DNA from: Linnemannia elongata
Lineage: Eukaryota > Mortierellomycota > Mortierellomycetes > Mortierellales > Mortierellaceae
Direction: 5' to 3'
DNA length: 64,000 nucleotides
NCBI GenBank assembly: GCA_036320915.1
Contig: JAXBDG010000003.1
Span: forward strand, 1,612,001 to 1,676,000
Position 1 is the stretch's first letter, and each line of letters begins with the position of its first letter. The position numbers and the translations under genes were made by a program. The notes beneath the pieces are model-generated. The model did not search any database. It was not told the origin of the DNA and was given only the letters and a program-made list of their open reading frames with translations. This document shows, piece after piece, positions 27,636 through 39,916 of this stretch.

Positions 27636-28296
27636 TTTGGATTTGAAACGCGATGGATGTCAATAATGAGTGAGAAGAAGAGGATGTTCGTACAAGAGGA
27701 TGGAAAGAGAAAAGAAAAGAGAAGGATGAAGCAAGCCAGGCAATCCTGTAGACACATCCATCCTGTAATGCGAACCATGACGAAGTAGGGAAAAAAAAGA
27801 TAAACGAAATCAGAGAAACAGAGACAATTTGGCCTAGGGGTGCGTCTTTTGTCTCACTTGTAATGCGACTTTTGGCCCGCCTGATCAATGCAGCCAGGTT
27901 GGCGACCTCTCTGTCTATCTCTCAATCTATCACCCGTATTGACACGTTCATCAACCTATTCTATAGTAGGCAGTATCTTGGTCAAGGTACCCGTGTCATT
28001 ACATGTAATGCAAGTGGGCGTTAGGTGTGCTAGGACCGCGCCATGACCCCTATATCGTTCATGCAATTTGTGTGCGGAAAAAAGCGTGAGAATCAGCATG
28101 CCGTGTGAACAAACAACAGGTGTCATTCATCCCCTTCCTCATACCTCAGAGCAAAGGGGAAAAGGGCGACTGACAGCTTCGTTTCTCTCCTTCCCTCATT
28201 CCTTTTCTTCCATTTCACTTCCTTCGTCCAAGTCTCCATTCAGCATTCAAGAAGCAACACCAACAAGCAACAATAACAACTCCGACGACGACAAAT
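27636..28296. promoter_or_regulatory. Divergent promoter region between MFS transporter and alpha-mannosidase
   Basis: This 661-base gap must hold the promoters of both flanking genes. It contains a perfect 14-base palindrome at 27997-28010 (CATTACATGTAATG) and further TGTAATGCGA-like half sites near 27765 and 27860. The mannosidase side (28190-28296) is C/T- then CAA-rich, a typical leader here. No gene is seen. Confidence 0.55.
27997..28010. promoter_or_regulatory. 14-bp perfect palindrome, possible dimeric regulator site
   Basis: CATTACATGTAATG equals its own reverse complement. It lies roughly midway in the divergent promoter, 286 bases from the mannosidase start and 362 from the MFS start. 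Symmetry of this kind suits a homodimeric transcription factor; which one is unknown. Confidence 0.4.
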
Positions 28297-31200
28297 ATGA
28301 CGACCCTTTCAGCTCAGCCGAGATTCCTTCGGTCGATCACTCTGGATAGGGCCAACAAGTTTGTCTCGACAGACTTTTACAGCGACATCAACCTCTACTC
28401 AAAGCTCTACTCGAAGCGCTCCTCCGAGGCTGTCGAGTTGTCCGTTTACTCTGTCCCAAATCTTAAGAGGATCCCCTTTGAGAAGGCAACCAAGCAGTCC
28501 TTCCACCCAACATCCACCGGGACCTCCTATGGTCCAAGCTGGGTAAGGACGGCTTGCTCTTTGTTTTTTCTTTTCTTTGTGTGCATTGCTAAAATGCAAA
28601 GTGGGAAGAAGCACAGTGACCAAGACATCGGTTTTCATCGTATTGTCATCTTAGAGCACACATTGGTTCAAGCTAAAGATCACAGTGCCCAAAGACTGGG
28701 CTGGTGAGCATGTTGAACTAATCTGGGACTCGAGCAGTGAGGCCATGATTTGGTCGACAGATGGCATCCCCCGACAAGGACTCACCGGTGACAGTAAGGA
28801 GTAGCTTGATACAGTCGATATCTGCTATTGGTGTCTTGACTTTTTTTTCTTTCACAATACTAAAAACACTTCTTCCTGAATTGAAATAGGGGGCAACGAC
28901 CGAAGAGTCGAGTACACGCTGCTTAAGAAGGCGAAGGGGGGAGAGGTTATTGATTTATGGGTCGAGATGGCATGCAATGGCATGTTTGGCACTGGCAAAA
29001 ATAACCTCATCAACCCGCCCGAGGACAACAGGACCTTCTACCTTTCTCAAGGTAAATACTTTGCCCTCTTTCATCCATAAAGAAAAAAAGATGAAACTGC
29101 TATATGAAATTGTGCTGATTAGTATACTGTTTCATCAACCGCTTTAGTTGAGCTCGCGGTCCCGAACCATGCCGCGTGGAAGCTCTTTTACGATATGCAA
29201 GTCATTACAGGTATGGCGAACGAACTCCCCAACGAGACGACGCGCGGACAGGAGGCCCTCTATGCTCTCAACCAGGTGATCGACACCTATGACCGGGATG
29301 ATCTTGAGGCCTCACTCAAGAAGTGCCTCCAGATCTCACACGAGTTCTTGTCCAAGAAGGCCGCCCCTGGCGCTCACCGTGTCACCGCCGTCGGAAACTG
29401 GTACGTTGGGATCAACTGGGGCAGCAAGTACTTCCTTCAAACAGCGATTTGACATTTCTATGTTTGTCTCCTCTTGCACTCTTTAGCCATATCGACACTG
29501 CCTGGCTGTGGTAATATGATCGTGAGCCTGTTTCTACCTTGTAGATTTGCTTTGATCTCCTTAACTAGTCTGCGTCTCACACCTTACTTTGACATACGAT
29601 GTCAATTTTAGGCCATATGCGGAGACACGTCGCAAGACTGCGCGAAGCTGGTCGACACAGCTCAGACTCATGGAGGACTACCCCGAGTATATCTTTGTAT
29701 GTTCCCAGGCACAGCAGCTGGAATGGCTCGCGCACGATTACCCGAAGCTGTTCCAGGAGATTAAAGAGGCGTCAAAGAAGGGACAGTTTCAGGTGATTGG
29801 ATCGACTTGGGTCGAGATGGACTGCAACCTTCCAAGCGGAGAGGCTCTCTGCCGCCAGTTCCTCTACGGTCAGCGGTACTATGAAAAGAACTTTGGTGCA
29901 CGATGCAAGATTTTTTGGCTCCCTGACACCTTTGGATACTCCGCCCAGGTAAGCTTAGGCGATGGAAAAGATGTGCACTAGGTTATACATTTCTAGTGAA
30001 AATATTACTCGCTTCTTAATTCCCTTTCCTTCACTGCGACAATAGCTCCCACAAATCGTCAAACAAGCAGGAGCGCAATACTTTTTCACCCAAAAGCTCT
30101 CATGGAACAACATCAACAAGGTACTCGTCAATATATTTGCACTGAGCGCCAATAACAGGAGGCAGAACACAAAGGGACTAACGTATTATGCCCCAGTTCC
30201 CAAACACTACGTTCACTTGGGTAGGATTGGATGGAACCAAGATCCTCACACACATGGCCCCCTGTGAAACGTAAGTATATGTGCACTAGTACACCTGCGA
30301 TGCATGGATAGCAATCATTCTCATGTCTACTTTTCATTGTGAACAATAGCTACACCGCCCAAGCTGATGTCGGAGATTTGGTTCGAAGGTACACACTAAA
30401 CAATGTTTACTAGGCCACTGCATCGCTCGTTCTCCTGTTTTCTGATAACTAACATTCAACCCCCATCGCTATGAACAATAATAGCATCAGGAACAACCGC
30501 GATCTCGCATTCAGCAACCAAAGTCTCTTGCCTTATGGAAACGGAGACGGAGGTGGAGGACCTCAAAGAGCCATGCTGGAGCGACTCCGTCGCATGAAGG
30601 ACGTTGTAAGTACAAGATCATGATTATGAAATGGATGTTGGCATGCGTGGGTCTTGGCTAACAGCTATTCCTTATGTTAACATGTTTTAGGATGGTCTTC
30701 CTCGTTGCGACATGGGAAGTGCAGAGGCTTTCTTCGAGAGTGTCGAAGAGAAGGCCAAGGGTCTTCAAGAGTGGAAAGGAGAACTCTACTTTGAGCTTCA
30801 CCGGGGAACATACACCTCGCAAGCTGCCACCAAGAGATACAACCGCAAGCTCGAGTTTTTGCTTCGCGATGTTGAGATTGTGACCACACTTTGCATGAAT
30901 CTTGGTCGCGACTATGCCTACCCAAAGGCAGACCTTGATCTCCTTTGGAAGGATTTGCTCTTGTAAGTGATGTCAGAGCTCGAGTCCACTTGTTGTTCTC
31001 TGACCCAGTGAGAGACAATGCTCACTCATATCATCTTGCTTGCGTGTCTAGGAACCAATTCCACGATGTCCTCCCAGGATCAGCCATCGAGCTGGCAAAC
31101 ATCGATGCTCGCGCCATTTACAAGAACATCGAGACCAAAGGTTCGCATGAGCTTGCTTGCACCACCAATTTTATAAAGCAATCCAATGTGCATCCAACAG

Positions 31201-33235
31201 CGAACCACATCTGACTGACTCTTCCTCGAATAACAATATTAGCCAAGCGTATCTTGGAAGAGAGTCTTCGCCACCTTTACCAATCCAAGTCATCAGGAGA
31301 TGGTTCCGGTGACAGCTTTATTGCCTTCAATTCCTTGGGATGGGACCGCTCTGAGATCATTGAGATCCCTGCCCAGACAGGCGACAATCTTCAGCAGTAC
31401 TCTGCCGACAAGAACACCGGATATGTCCGAGGTATGGAGCAGCGTTGTTCGTATTCATTTATCGACTCTTTTGAACCCCCTCGCCTCAACGCTAACGATT
31501 TTGGTTCACTCTGCCTTATTAATAGTTGATAATGGTGCGTTCGAGTACAGAGACATTGCGGATTCCAAGTCGGAGACGAGCCGTGTCCATGGTAACCATT
31601 CTCACTTCCGTCGTTGTTGTCCATTGTTTTATGAACAACTTGCCATTTGCTAACACACCCTTTCATTGCGCCTTGTCATCTCACAGCAACTTCACAGGGC
31701 CATGAGCTTATTTTGGACAACGACCTCATCATTGCCAAGTTCAACCAGCAAGGCCATCTTATCAGTCTCTATGACAAACATGAGACACGTGAGCTGATCC
31801 CCAACGGACAGCCTGGTAACCAACTCAAGCTCTATGAGGATGTGCCCCTCTACTGGGAAGCCTGGGATGTCGAGATGTATCACCTCAACACTGGCAAGCC
31901 TGCAGGATCCGGCAAGGCCAGAATCGGCGAAGTTGGACCTCTGAGAGCTACTATTATTGTTGAACATAAGTTGACCGACCATAGTACTGCTTCTCAGACT
32001 ATTGTCTTGACTGCTGCATCGCCTCGCTTGGAGTTCCACATGGAAGCTGACTGGCACGAGAACCGCAAGCTCTTGGTACGTCGCCACAACATCTTCATAA
32101 GGATATTTCGACTGCTACTGAGTTGTATTTTCTAAGCGACAATGGTGTCATCTCCATCTTTCGTGTTGATAGAAAGTCGAGTTTACATGGGACATCATCT
32201 CGGACTTTGCCACCTACGACTCGCAGTTTGGAGTCATCCAGCGCCCAACCACATACAACACGAGCCAGGACTATGCCAAATTTGAAGTGTGCGGGCATAA
32301 GTTTGCTGACCTATCTGAGCACGGTTACGGTGTCGCCCTTCTGAACGACTGCAAGTTTGGGTACTCTTGTCACGGAAACGTCATGCGTCTCTCGCTGTTG
32401 CGTTCTCCCAAGGCGCCTGACTTGAACTGTGATATGGGTAGGTATCATTTATTGTTTCCTGGGATTGATGCTCGATGTTAAGGAGGCGTGCTCATGCTTC
32501 GTAACTGTTGATGAAATGTGATTTTAGGTCATCATGAGTTTGCGTTTGCGGTCTTGCCTCACAAGGGCACCTTCCACGAATCGAACGTCGTCCGGCAGTC
32601 GTATCAGTTCAACGTTCCCATAGTCGTCCAGTAAGTATTATCCACTATCTTACTAGCGCCAAGCATTTGTAAGAACGTAGGTGATTTCATATTAACATCC
32701 CACCTTTGTCGCTATTACATTCTCTAGGTCGATTGCGAAGAACTTGCTGAAGGAGCATAAGCCTATCTCATACTTTGAGATTGAAGGCGCAAAGAATGTG
32801 GTCCTGGATACGATCAAAAGAGCAGAGGATTCCGATCACATCATCATCCGTCTCCACGAGGCTTTTGGAGGACGCGCTCAGTTCAAGCTGAAGAGGTAAA
32901 ATAGCATCCTATCTCTTCAACTAACGCGCTACGTGTCGTGCTCATTGACGAGAACATGCTAGTTAACTTGTATGCTGATTTCTCTCGTACACATAGCTTT
33001 CTCAATGTCCAGAGCGTTGTGCGATGTAACATCCTTGAGGACGATGGTGAACCCATCGAGTTTGTCAAGAGCGAACGTGCCTCGGGATGGATCGTCTTAC
33101 ACGCTTTCGAGATCTTGACCCTCAAATTGAAAGTGAAGTGAGTGTCCCAACACGTAAGATGTGATGCTCCTTCGTCCTTTATTAATGCTCTGTATGCATC
33201 TGAAACTTGACTTTTGCAGTGTATTTGCGCTCTAA
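28297..33235 (+). CDS. AMS1: Alpha-mannosidase, GH38 (vacuolar/cytosolic Ams1 type)
   Basis: Twenty exons could be joined in phase to 1055 residues, close to the roughly 1080 of yeast Ams1. Exons: 28297-28542, 28655-28793, 28890-29051, 29148-29400, 29487-29510, 29612-29948, 30046-30120, 30197-30270, 30350-30388, 30485-30605, 30691-30962, 31052-31140, 31243-31431, 31526-31591, 31687-32075, 32173-32437, 32528-32630, 32728-32895, 32997-33137 and 33220-33235. The enzyme removes alpha-linked mannose from free oligosaccharides and degraded glycoproteins. CHIDTAWLW at 267-275 supplies metal-ligand His and Asp. [12 protein letters not shown] (Asp380) holds the expected nucleophile, and [10 protein letters not shown] near 582 supplies another metal-ligand pair. 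There is no signal peptide, as expected for the Ams1 group, which reaches the vacuole by the Cvt route in yeast. The fifth exon is only 24 bases and the last coding exon only 16. Confidence 0.93.
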
Positions 33236-33373
33236 CACCGAAGTTGGAAATATTTATCGATAGGCCTTCTGAGGATTGGATTTTCCTCTAGTACGAGAAG
33301 AAGCGCCACTAAAAGCACATAGCAGTCACCCATTTGAATTACTGAACAAGTGTGAAATAAACAAGGTTGTCCC

Positions 33374-36346
33374 ATGCCACGAACGACAACATCCAACCAA
33401 CCCTCTTTGCTCTCAGCCATGTCGCCACGCAGGACCATCATCAGCTCACCTGAAGTGAGCTCAGAGGACGAATCGATCCCAAAGGTGCAACCTGTAAAGA
33501 AAGCACCAGTGATGAGAACAACACGGGCTGAGGCGTCACGAATCGCTACCGGGAGCAAACCAGGAACACGGCCTGTTGTGCAACGGAGACCCGCCGCTGC
33601 CCCAGTACTTGCAGCATCCAAGCCAAAGTCAACACCTGCCGTGAAGTCACAGACGAAGTCTGCTGTGAAGTCGCCAGCGAAACCTAAAGCTACCGGGGAA
33701 GAACTGTCACCTGCCGCTATCGCGGCCCCCGCATCTCGCTCCAGAATACCCAAATCACCATCAAAACGCGCGCCTCCCAAACAAAGTCCTCCAACAAAAA
33801 CGGGACGAATGGAGATACTTGACGGTGAAGCGAAGTGCGATCAGGAAAGCGAACAGCCATCTAGCACTCTGTCTCAACTAGAGACGGAGATCGAAGGCGA
33901 CTGGAGAAAATCTGGCAGCAAGCGGGTTTCGGATGAGTGTTGGCTGTTTCCAAGTCTGTTGAGTACGTTCAAAAGGGACTTTTTACTTTAAAATTTTCAC
34001 CAATGGAGAACACCGTAAAGAATTGTCACGTCTAATCATTGCGCTGTTTCTAATGGTGACTTGATAGAGCGGGCTAAAGCGAGTGGCAAACAGTCAACGG
34101 TCAAAGACAACACGTTTGCGGACGAACCGAAAATCGAGCATGTGCTTCGTGCTCACTCCAGGAACACCCATGACGGTCAGGACGAGGACGAGGTGGATAC
34201 ATGGGCAGTGGCGTTTCAACCCACATTACCAGTTCTTCGTCAAACGCCAGGCGGAGCAGAGGATCAAGATGACGACTCTGAATCAGACAATGATGAAGAG
34301 GGCGACGATGTGGACGTTGAAGAGGCCAGGATACGGAGGAGAAACAAGCGTCTTGCCAAGGAGATGTCACAACAAGCACCAAGGAGTAGCAGTATTGTGG
34401 CGACTTGCGGGGGAAACACCGTTTGCTTGATCGACTGTCGGCTTGGAAAGGTGATGGCGAAGTATAGCCATGTGGAAGAGGAAGAGTTTATGGCTCTTGC
34501 CTGGACAACTCTGGATCACGATCAGGACACAGAAGGGGATGATGCCACATCCAAAGAAGGACGTCTTGAGCAGACTAACATCCTGGCAGCTGCAGGTAAC
34601 GGAGAAAGGAGTGTCACAATATGTGTCTTTTACAGAGGTAGTGCAGGGGACAAATACTTACGCGCTCTTTTTCGTTGATACTACCATAGGACGACTTGGG
34701 AGCATCAAGCTCATCAACCCTCTTCAAAACACCTGCTACAAGTACCTTCACGGCCATACGGACTCTATTGTTCGGCTCAAGTTTTCTCTCACCAATCCAC
34801 GTTGGCTGTTTAGTAAGTTCTGCTTGCCCTTCTTTTTCACACTCAGATTTCTCTGATTTCAGAATCACAGGGGAAAAGAGGAACAGTTCTCACACGGTCA
34901 CCCTTGGTTCTATTTTTTTTTCTCCCTCCCTTGCTCCCAGGTGCGTCTACCGATGGATCTGTGCGGTTGTGGGACATCGGGTCCCTGACTGAGTTTGAGA
35001 CCGAGGCAAGGTAAGGCGCGATTTTTATACCTCTTCAACCCCTGAATACGTCCGACCAATCCGATTCTATTGAGAGGCGAGATCGGTGCTAATCAATTGA
35101 CTTTCCTCCTCTGATCCGCTCTACTACACACGCTAAACCCGCGCGATATAGGTGCCTTGCCGAGTTTACACGTCAGGGCGACGCTGCCTCTGTTACGGCC
35201 ATTGGTGTCAGTGAAAAGTACCTGATTGCAGGTACGGATCAAGGCGCCATGGCACAGTACAACCTCTTTGATCTGAATTCCAAATTGGAAACTGAGCAGG
35301 GCAAGACCGTACGCAAAGTCCTTCCGGAGCGCATATACCCCGTGTCGCAAGAGTGGCACGAGTCTTCGATCGACGATATCATCTACATTCCCAACTTTTC
35401 GGAAAAGACGTATGCGGCCTTGCAGGCAGAAGGGAAAGTTGGTTCAAAGGCAAGTAAGAAGCCGGGCAAGGAAAGCGTGGGAACGCGAGGCAGGGGTCGC
35501 GGACGTGGCCAGCGTGGCGGTCGTGGTCGTGGACGAGGACGAGGAGGATCAAGCGCCAATCGAGGCGGCTCGAGCGATTCTGAATCTGATGCCGATTCAA
35601 ATGCAGAGGACGACGATAGTGACGAAGAAGAAAATGTTGGCGAGTTTGTGTTTGCGTCGAGGGAGAGCTGTCAGGGAGAGTTCATTGTGTGGGATGCAGC
35701 CAAGAGCACGGCGACGGATGCGGCCCTCAAGGCGATTCTTGAATGGTCGATTGGCGAGAGCTGGAGCAAGTTTACGGTAGTAGAGAACAAGGTGACGAAT
35801 ACGAGCATGCGGAGGTCTTTGTCGTTAACGTCGACGTCAGCGTCAAGTAAGCCAATGGAGACCAAACAGAAGGTAGATAAAATGGATTGGCTTGAGAAGC
35901 GACAGTCGATGCTGGTTGCAGGGATGGCTAATGGTGCGCTTGCTATCTATGACTTGGGTCGTCCTCCGAAGAGGGCATCGGATGGGAATATCATTGCCTG
36001 CAAGCCAGATCGGGTATGTGTTATGCTGTTTCTTTCTTCTAATTGCTCTTTGTTAATGTTGTTAATGTGTCTGCATGTGCGTGTGTGCATGTATGAATGT
36101 ATGTTTGTGAGTTTATTGCTGATCTGAACACCCCTCGCATTTTGTTATTTTTGGGTGTATTTGCATTTTTGATAGATCATCTCGAACGGGGTTTCGAACG
36201 AGCTCCTGAGGGATGTTGCAGTGTCAGAGGATCTGAGCATGATAGTCGGCGGCGACTGGAGCAACAAGGTGCTTCTGTGGAGTCGCGGAAGTGATAGTAC
36301 TTCCGCTGGTGCTGCTGGTCGTATTATTGGTGGTAGACATCGATGA
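33374..36346 (+). CDS. WD40 protein resembling LRWD1/ORCA, without LRRs
   Basis: Six exons in phase: 33374-33962, 34068-34595, 34690-34812, 34941-35010, 35152-36013 and 36176-36346, giving 780 residues. Residues 1-210 are basic, Pro/Ser/Lys-rich and disordered. The WD part starts near 215: HSRN, then WAVAFQP, VATCGGNTVCLIDCRLGKV, EEFMALAWT, NILAAAG, SIKLINP, CYKYLHGHTDSIVRLKFS and ASTDGSVRLWDIG. The order and wording match the WD domain of metazoan LRWD1 (ORCA), which stabilises the origin recognition complex on chromatin. An RG repeat followed by an Asp/Ser-rich acidic stretch (about 545-600) interrupts the propeller. The final blade ends GGDWSNKVLLWSRG. The LRR half of LRWD1 is absent. ORC binding is inferred from family only. 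EED-like WD proteins are the main alternative. Confidence 0.75.
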
Positions 36347-37646
36347 GATATGGTGATAAAAGAGTAAGCAACCAGCATGTTATTGTCACTTATTGGATAT
36401 ATGATTGTATTTTTGTGACACCAAGCAAAGGCAAAGGCAGAAGGACGAAGGCAACACGTTTTTGAGCCAGGGTGTGGGAAACGGTGAACGAAAGGGAAGG
36501 ATTGAGAAATGAATTGAACGAAGGTTGGACAGGGGCACCTTTTGGAAGGGGACGACCAGACCAGCAGCAGCAGCAAAAGTGTAATCAAACTGTGTTTGTT
36601 TGTTTTGCATGGGTGTCTCTGTTTGGTTTGCGGTGTCAACAAGAGCCTTGGGAAAGGTATAGACATACACACACACACACAGATGCGCAGATACACAGAT
36701 ACACAGATACACACAAACAGCAAGAGAGTGAAGGATGGATGGAAGGACAGACAGAGAAGAGAGAGAGAGAGAAGGAAAAGAGGGAGAGGACAGAGAAAGA
36801 GAGAAGAGAAGAAGGGCAGCACATGGCAGGGTGTGTTGATAAATGAAGAGAAATACGAATTAGTGCGCCCTAAGAGAGAAGCTATCCACCCGCGGAAGCC
36901 GCCTTTTTATTTCTTTCTCTGCTTTGAGAAAGAACTTCGTCATCACTCCCTCTTCTTTCCTCATCCATCCTCATCCTCTTCATCTCATCGCCTCTTTTTT
37001 CTTTTTCTCTATTCTCTATTCTCTATTGTTATTCTCTTTCCTTTCATTTTCGTCCTTCCTTGTTTTTGTTCTTGTTCGGTTTTCCAACTCTGACGTCTGT
37101 TCTTTTCATTCATCACACACCCACACTTGTGTCGTCCTCGGGACAGTCTCCAGAGAAAACCTTGATAAATTGTTTGTGGTCCCTCTGCAGCACGCTTTTC
37201 TTTCTTTATGCGTTGACACTCACTCCTTCCCTTCCTTCGTCCTTGGCACACTTGAACTACAAGCACACTTCACTCGCACATATACATACACACGTACTGC
37301 CCCCTTTTTCTCATTGACCTTTAATCGCCAGTTTACATCATTTTCTTTTCTCTTTTCCTTTTTCCTTTCCATCGTTTCCCTTGTTCTCTTTTAACCTTCC
37401 AGCTGCATTCCAAAACATAAGAAAAAAATATTCAGTGAGCACTGTTGTTTTTCTTTTTTTTCAATTTTTCTTTTTTCTTTTCTGCCTTATCCTTTGCTTT
37501 CCTCTTCTTCTCTCCTCTCCCCCTTCGCCCTTCTCCTCTTTTTCTTGTTCTTCTGCTCGCTGGTGATACCTAATTACTCTTCTATCAACCTCAATAACGA
37601 CAACAACACCGACAACAAACTCAGAGCTGGAAAAAAAGTGACGAGA
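36347..37646. promoter_or_regulatory. Intergenic 1.3 kb with microsatellites and long C/T-rich leader
   Basis: No gene is seen. From left to right: the 3' region of the WD gene, a CA and ACAGAT repeat at about 36665-36720, GA-rich sequence at about 36730-36815, then 36900-37600, which is very C/T-rich and leads to the cyclin start at 37647. Frames across the C/T part give Phe/Leu/Ser strings with no domain. It most likely represents the promoter and leader of the cyclin gene. Confidence 0.55.
36665..36720. repeat. CA / ACAGAT microsatellite
   Basis: A run of CA dinucleotides, then repeats of ACACAGAT up to about 36720, followed by GA-rich sequence. Read directly; likely polymorphic in length. 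Confidence 0.85.
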
Positions 37647-39343
37647 ATGCACGCACTCGACTTGTCAATCCATCCAGTCACTTCGACGCTCAAGATGCTC
37701 GCGAGTCTATTGGAGCGCATCACCACTGCCAACGACAAGATCAAGCAGGGTCTGCCCGAGCCAGACACCTCCATGGTCGTCATGACACCGGCTCAGCATC
37801 AGATCCACACCTCCTTCACCCGTTTCCACGCCCGGTCGATACCTTCTATCAGCATCAACGCCTACCTGACGCGCATCCTCAAATACTGCCCTTGCGCAAA
37901 CGAGTGCTTCCTCAGTCTGCTCGTCTACTTTGACAGAATGGCCCGAAACGTCGAGGAGATCACAGGAGGCGAGGGGCGTCAGTTCTCGATCGACAGCTAC
38001 AACATCCATCGATTGATCATTGCCGGGATCATGGTTTCTGCAAAGTACTTCTCCGATGTCTTCTTCACCAACTCTCGCTATGCCAAGGTAATGAACCACC
38101 CATAACAATTTCAGAGATACGACGAGGGCAGAGATTGAACAAAACGGAGAACGGAGAAAGACCGAGAAAGAGAGGAAACCAATTAGAATGCTGGATGGAC
38201 TCACCTATTCGTATGAAAAGTATAAGGATGTCTCTACAGGATGAGAGGGAGAGGAGCAACCATCGTCCTCTCTTTTTCTTATGTATCTCAAATTGTTGGA
38301 GACGAATGATTAGCTAAGAGCAGTATCTTCGATACGATTCAAAGTCCACATCCTTGGGGCACCATTGGAGAGAAGAAAGGGCAAAGCACTTTACATCGTT
38401 TTGGATTCCAAACCCTTTACTCCACTTTTCCGTTTACGACAACAGACACACACTGTTGGCATAATCCCCCCCTTTCAGCTTTCCTCCTTCCTTTTACCAG
38501 GAAAGCAGAAATAGAGAGAATTCATGCTATCCCTTTTTTCTAATCTATTCTTTCGCATTTCTTAAAAAAAAAAAAATCGTCCCAAAATCGAACACCTATT
38601 AGGTTGGAGGATTACCCGTATCAGAACTGAACCAACTGGAGGTCGAGTTCTTGACATTGAACAACTTTGCCCTGGCCATCTCGATCGAGGAGCTCCAGAC
38701 ATACGGCGATCAGTTGATGAAGCATTGGATGTGCGAGGAGGTTGCTCATAGGGATGCAGAGGATGACACAGCGTCGCCAGCAGTACCAGCAGCTTTGATG
38801 CCAGGATCAACGTCTGGCAGCCATGATCAGCAAAACGGAGATTCTGCACAGGACAACCAGGGTCAGGCGGGACAGCATTCACAAGAGTCCAGACAAGATC
38901 CATCGCGGTCGCAGCAACACCATCATCAGTACGAGAGCAGTCGACGGGACGTCCGACAGGAGCCAGCACCGGATCACCGCCAGGCCCAGTCAAGGCACGA
39001 TTACAGGCATAATCATGGCAGCGAGCCTCACCCTGAGCACCGGAGAGAGCATAGACAAGAGCACATGCGTGACTACCGGCAAGAACATGCTCACTCTCAA
39101 CAGTCTTCACAATCTCAGCACTCTCAGCCCTCGCGCTCACATTCTCAACACCACCACCAGCAGCAACAACAACAGCAGCACCTTTACAAGAACGGCGGCA
39201 GCAGCCGTCACCATCGACCAGGACACGACTCAGAGTATCCCTCAGATAAAAACCGGTACCACACCCCTCAGCAGGCTCCCATCTCTCCATCAGAGATGAC
39301 CCACGCGACTAGCCGACTGGCAGCCCCTTCCCCCATTCATTAG
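37647..39343 (+). CDS. PHO80-type cyclin with His/Gln-rich tail
   Basis: Two exons, 37647-38087 and 38603-39343, separated by a long 515-base intron, give 393 residues. A cyclin box of the Pho80/PCL class spans about 45-190. It shows FTRFHARSIPSISINAYLTRI, CFLSLLVYFDRM, the SYNIHRLIIAGIMVSAKY-type helix with YFSDVFF, then GGLPVSELNQLEVEFL and a final NFALAISIEELQTYG helix. Such cyclins activate Pho85/CDK5-like kinases that control phosphate response, glycogen and cell cycle. The C-terminal 170 residues are Gln, His, Ser and Arg rich and look disordered. The intron falls inside the cyclin box, between YAK and VGG. The family assignment is firm; which Pho85-type process it serves is unknown. 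The gene lies 10 kb from a PHO84-like transporter, which may be chance. Confidence 0.88.
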
Positions 39344-39916
39344 CACACCCTTGTACTTGTATCGAGAGCAACCACATCAACAACAACAAAAAAAAAGACA
39401 ATAAACATCAAAAAAATCAATTGATTTCTCAGGGAGCGGAACAGGATGGGCAGTACACGGCAGCGATAAAAGAACAGGACAGACATTACCGCTCCTTTGA
39501 ATGTGCAAAGAGGAACTGCCTTCCGTTTCCAGTGCCGGGCCTTGTGACATCACTCCGCCCTTTTCAATGTCTGTTGTGTGGTACACGTTGAGCAAAAATA
39601 TCGTCAGTGGTATCGGTTATCCACATCGAATCCTATCGTGTTCAATGGCACACGTTTTTGAAGACGATGGCTCACCTGCAGCTTTACCCATATTCTGCTT
39701 TTTTCCCGCCGTGCCGTGGCGTCAAGAGGAGCAATGTGACTGCGTGTAAGGTTGCGTGGCTTTTCTTTGAGGTGTGAGGACCGTGCGACGAAATGGAACG
39801 TTGCAGAAGTTTGATGTCTGAGTAGAATACTTTTTCCTCCAAGTTCTTTTCTTTCTCTCCCTCTCACACTCTCCACACCACACAACTTGCACACTCTCAC
39901 AACAACACTTTTCGAC
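39344..39916. promoter_or_regulatory. Intergenic: cyclin 3' end and CNS1 promoter
   Basis: No gene is seen. AATAAA occurs at about 39400, shortly after the cyclin stop. The right part (39830-39915) is C/T- and CA-rich and serves as leader of the co-chaperone gene. Confidence 0.5.

Noticed and set aside
25728..39343. A phosphate-regulation cluster (PHO84-like transporter plus PHO80-type cyclin)
   Set aside because: The two genes are 10 kb apart with unrelated genes between, and both belong to large fungal families, so co-location is probably chance.
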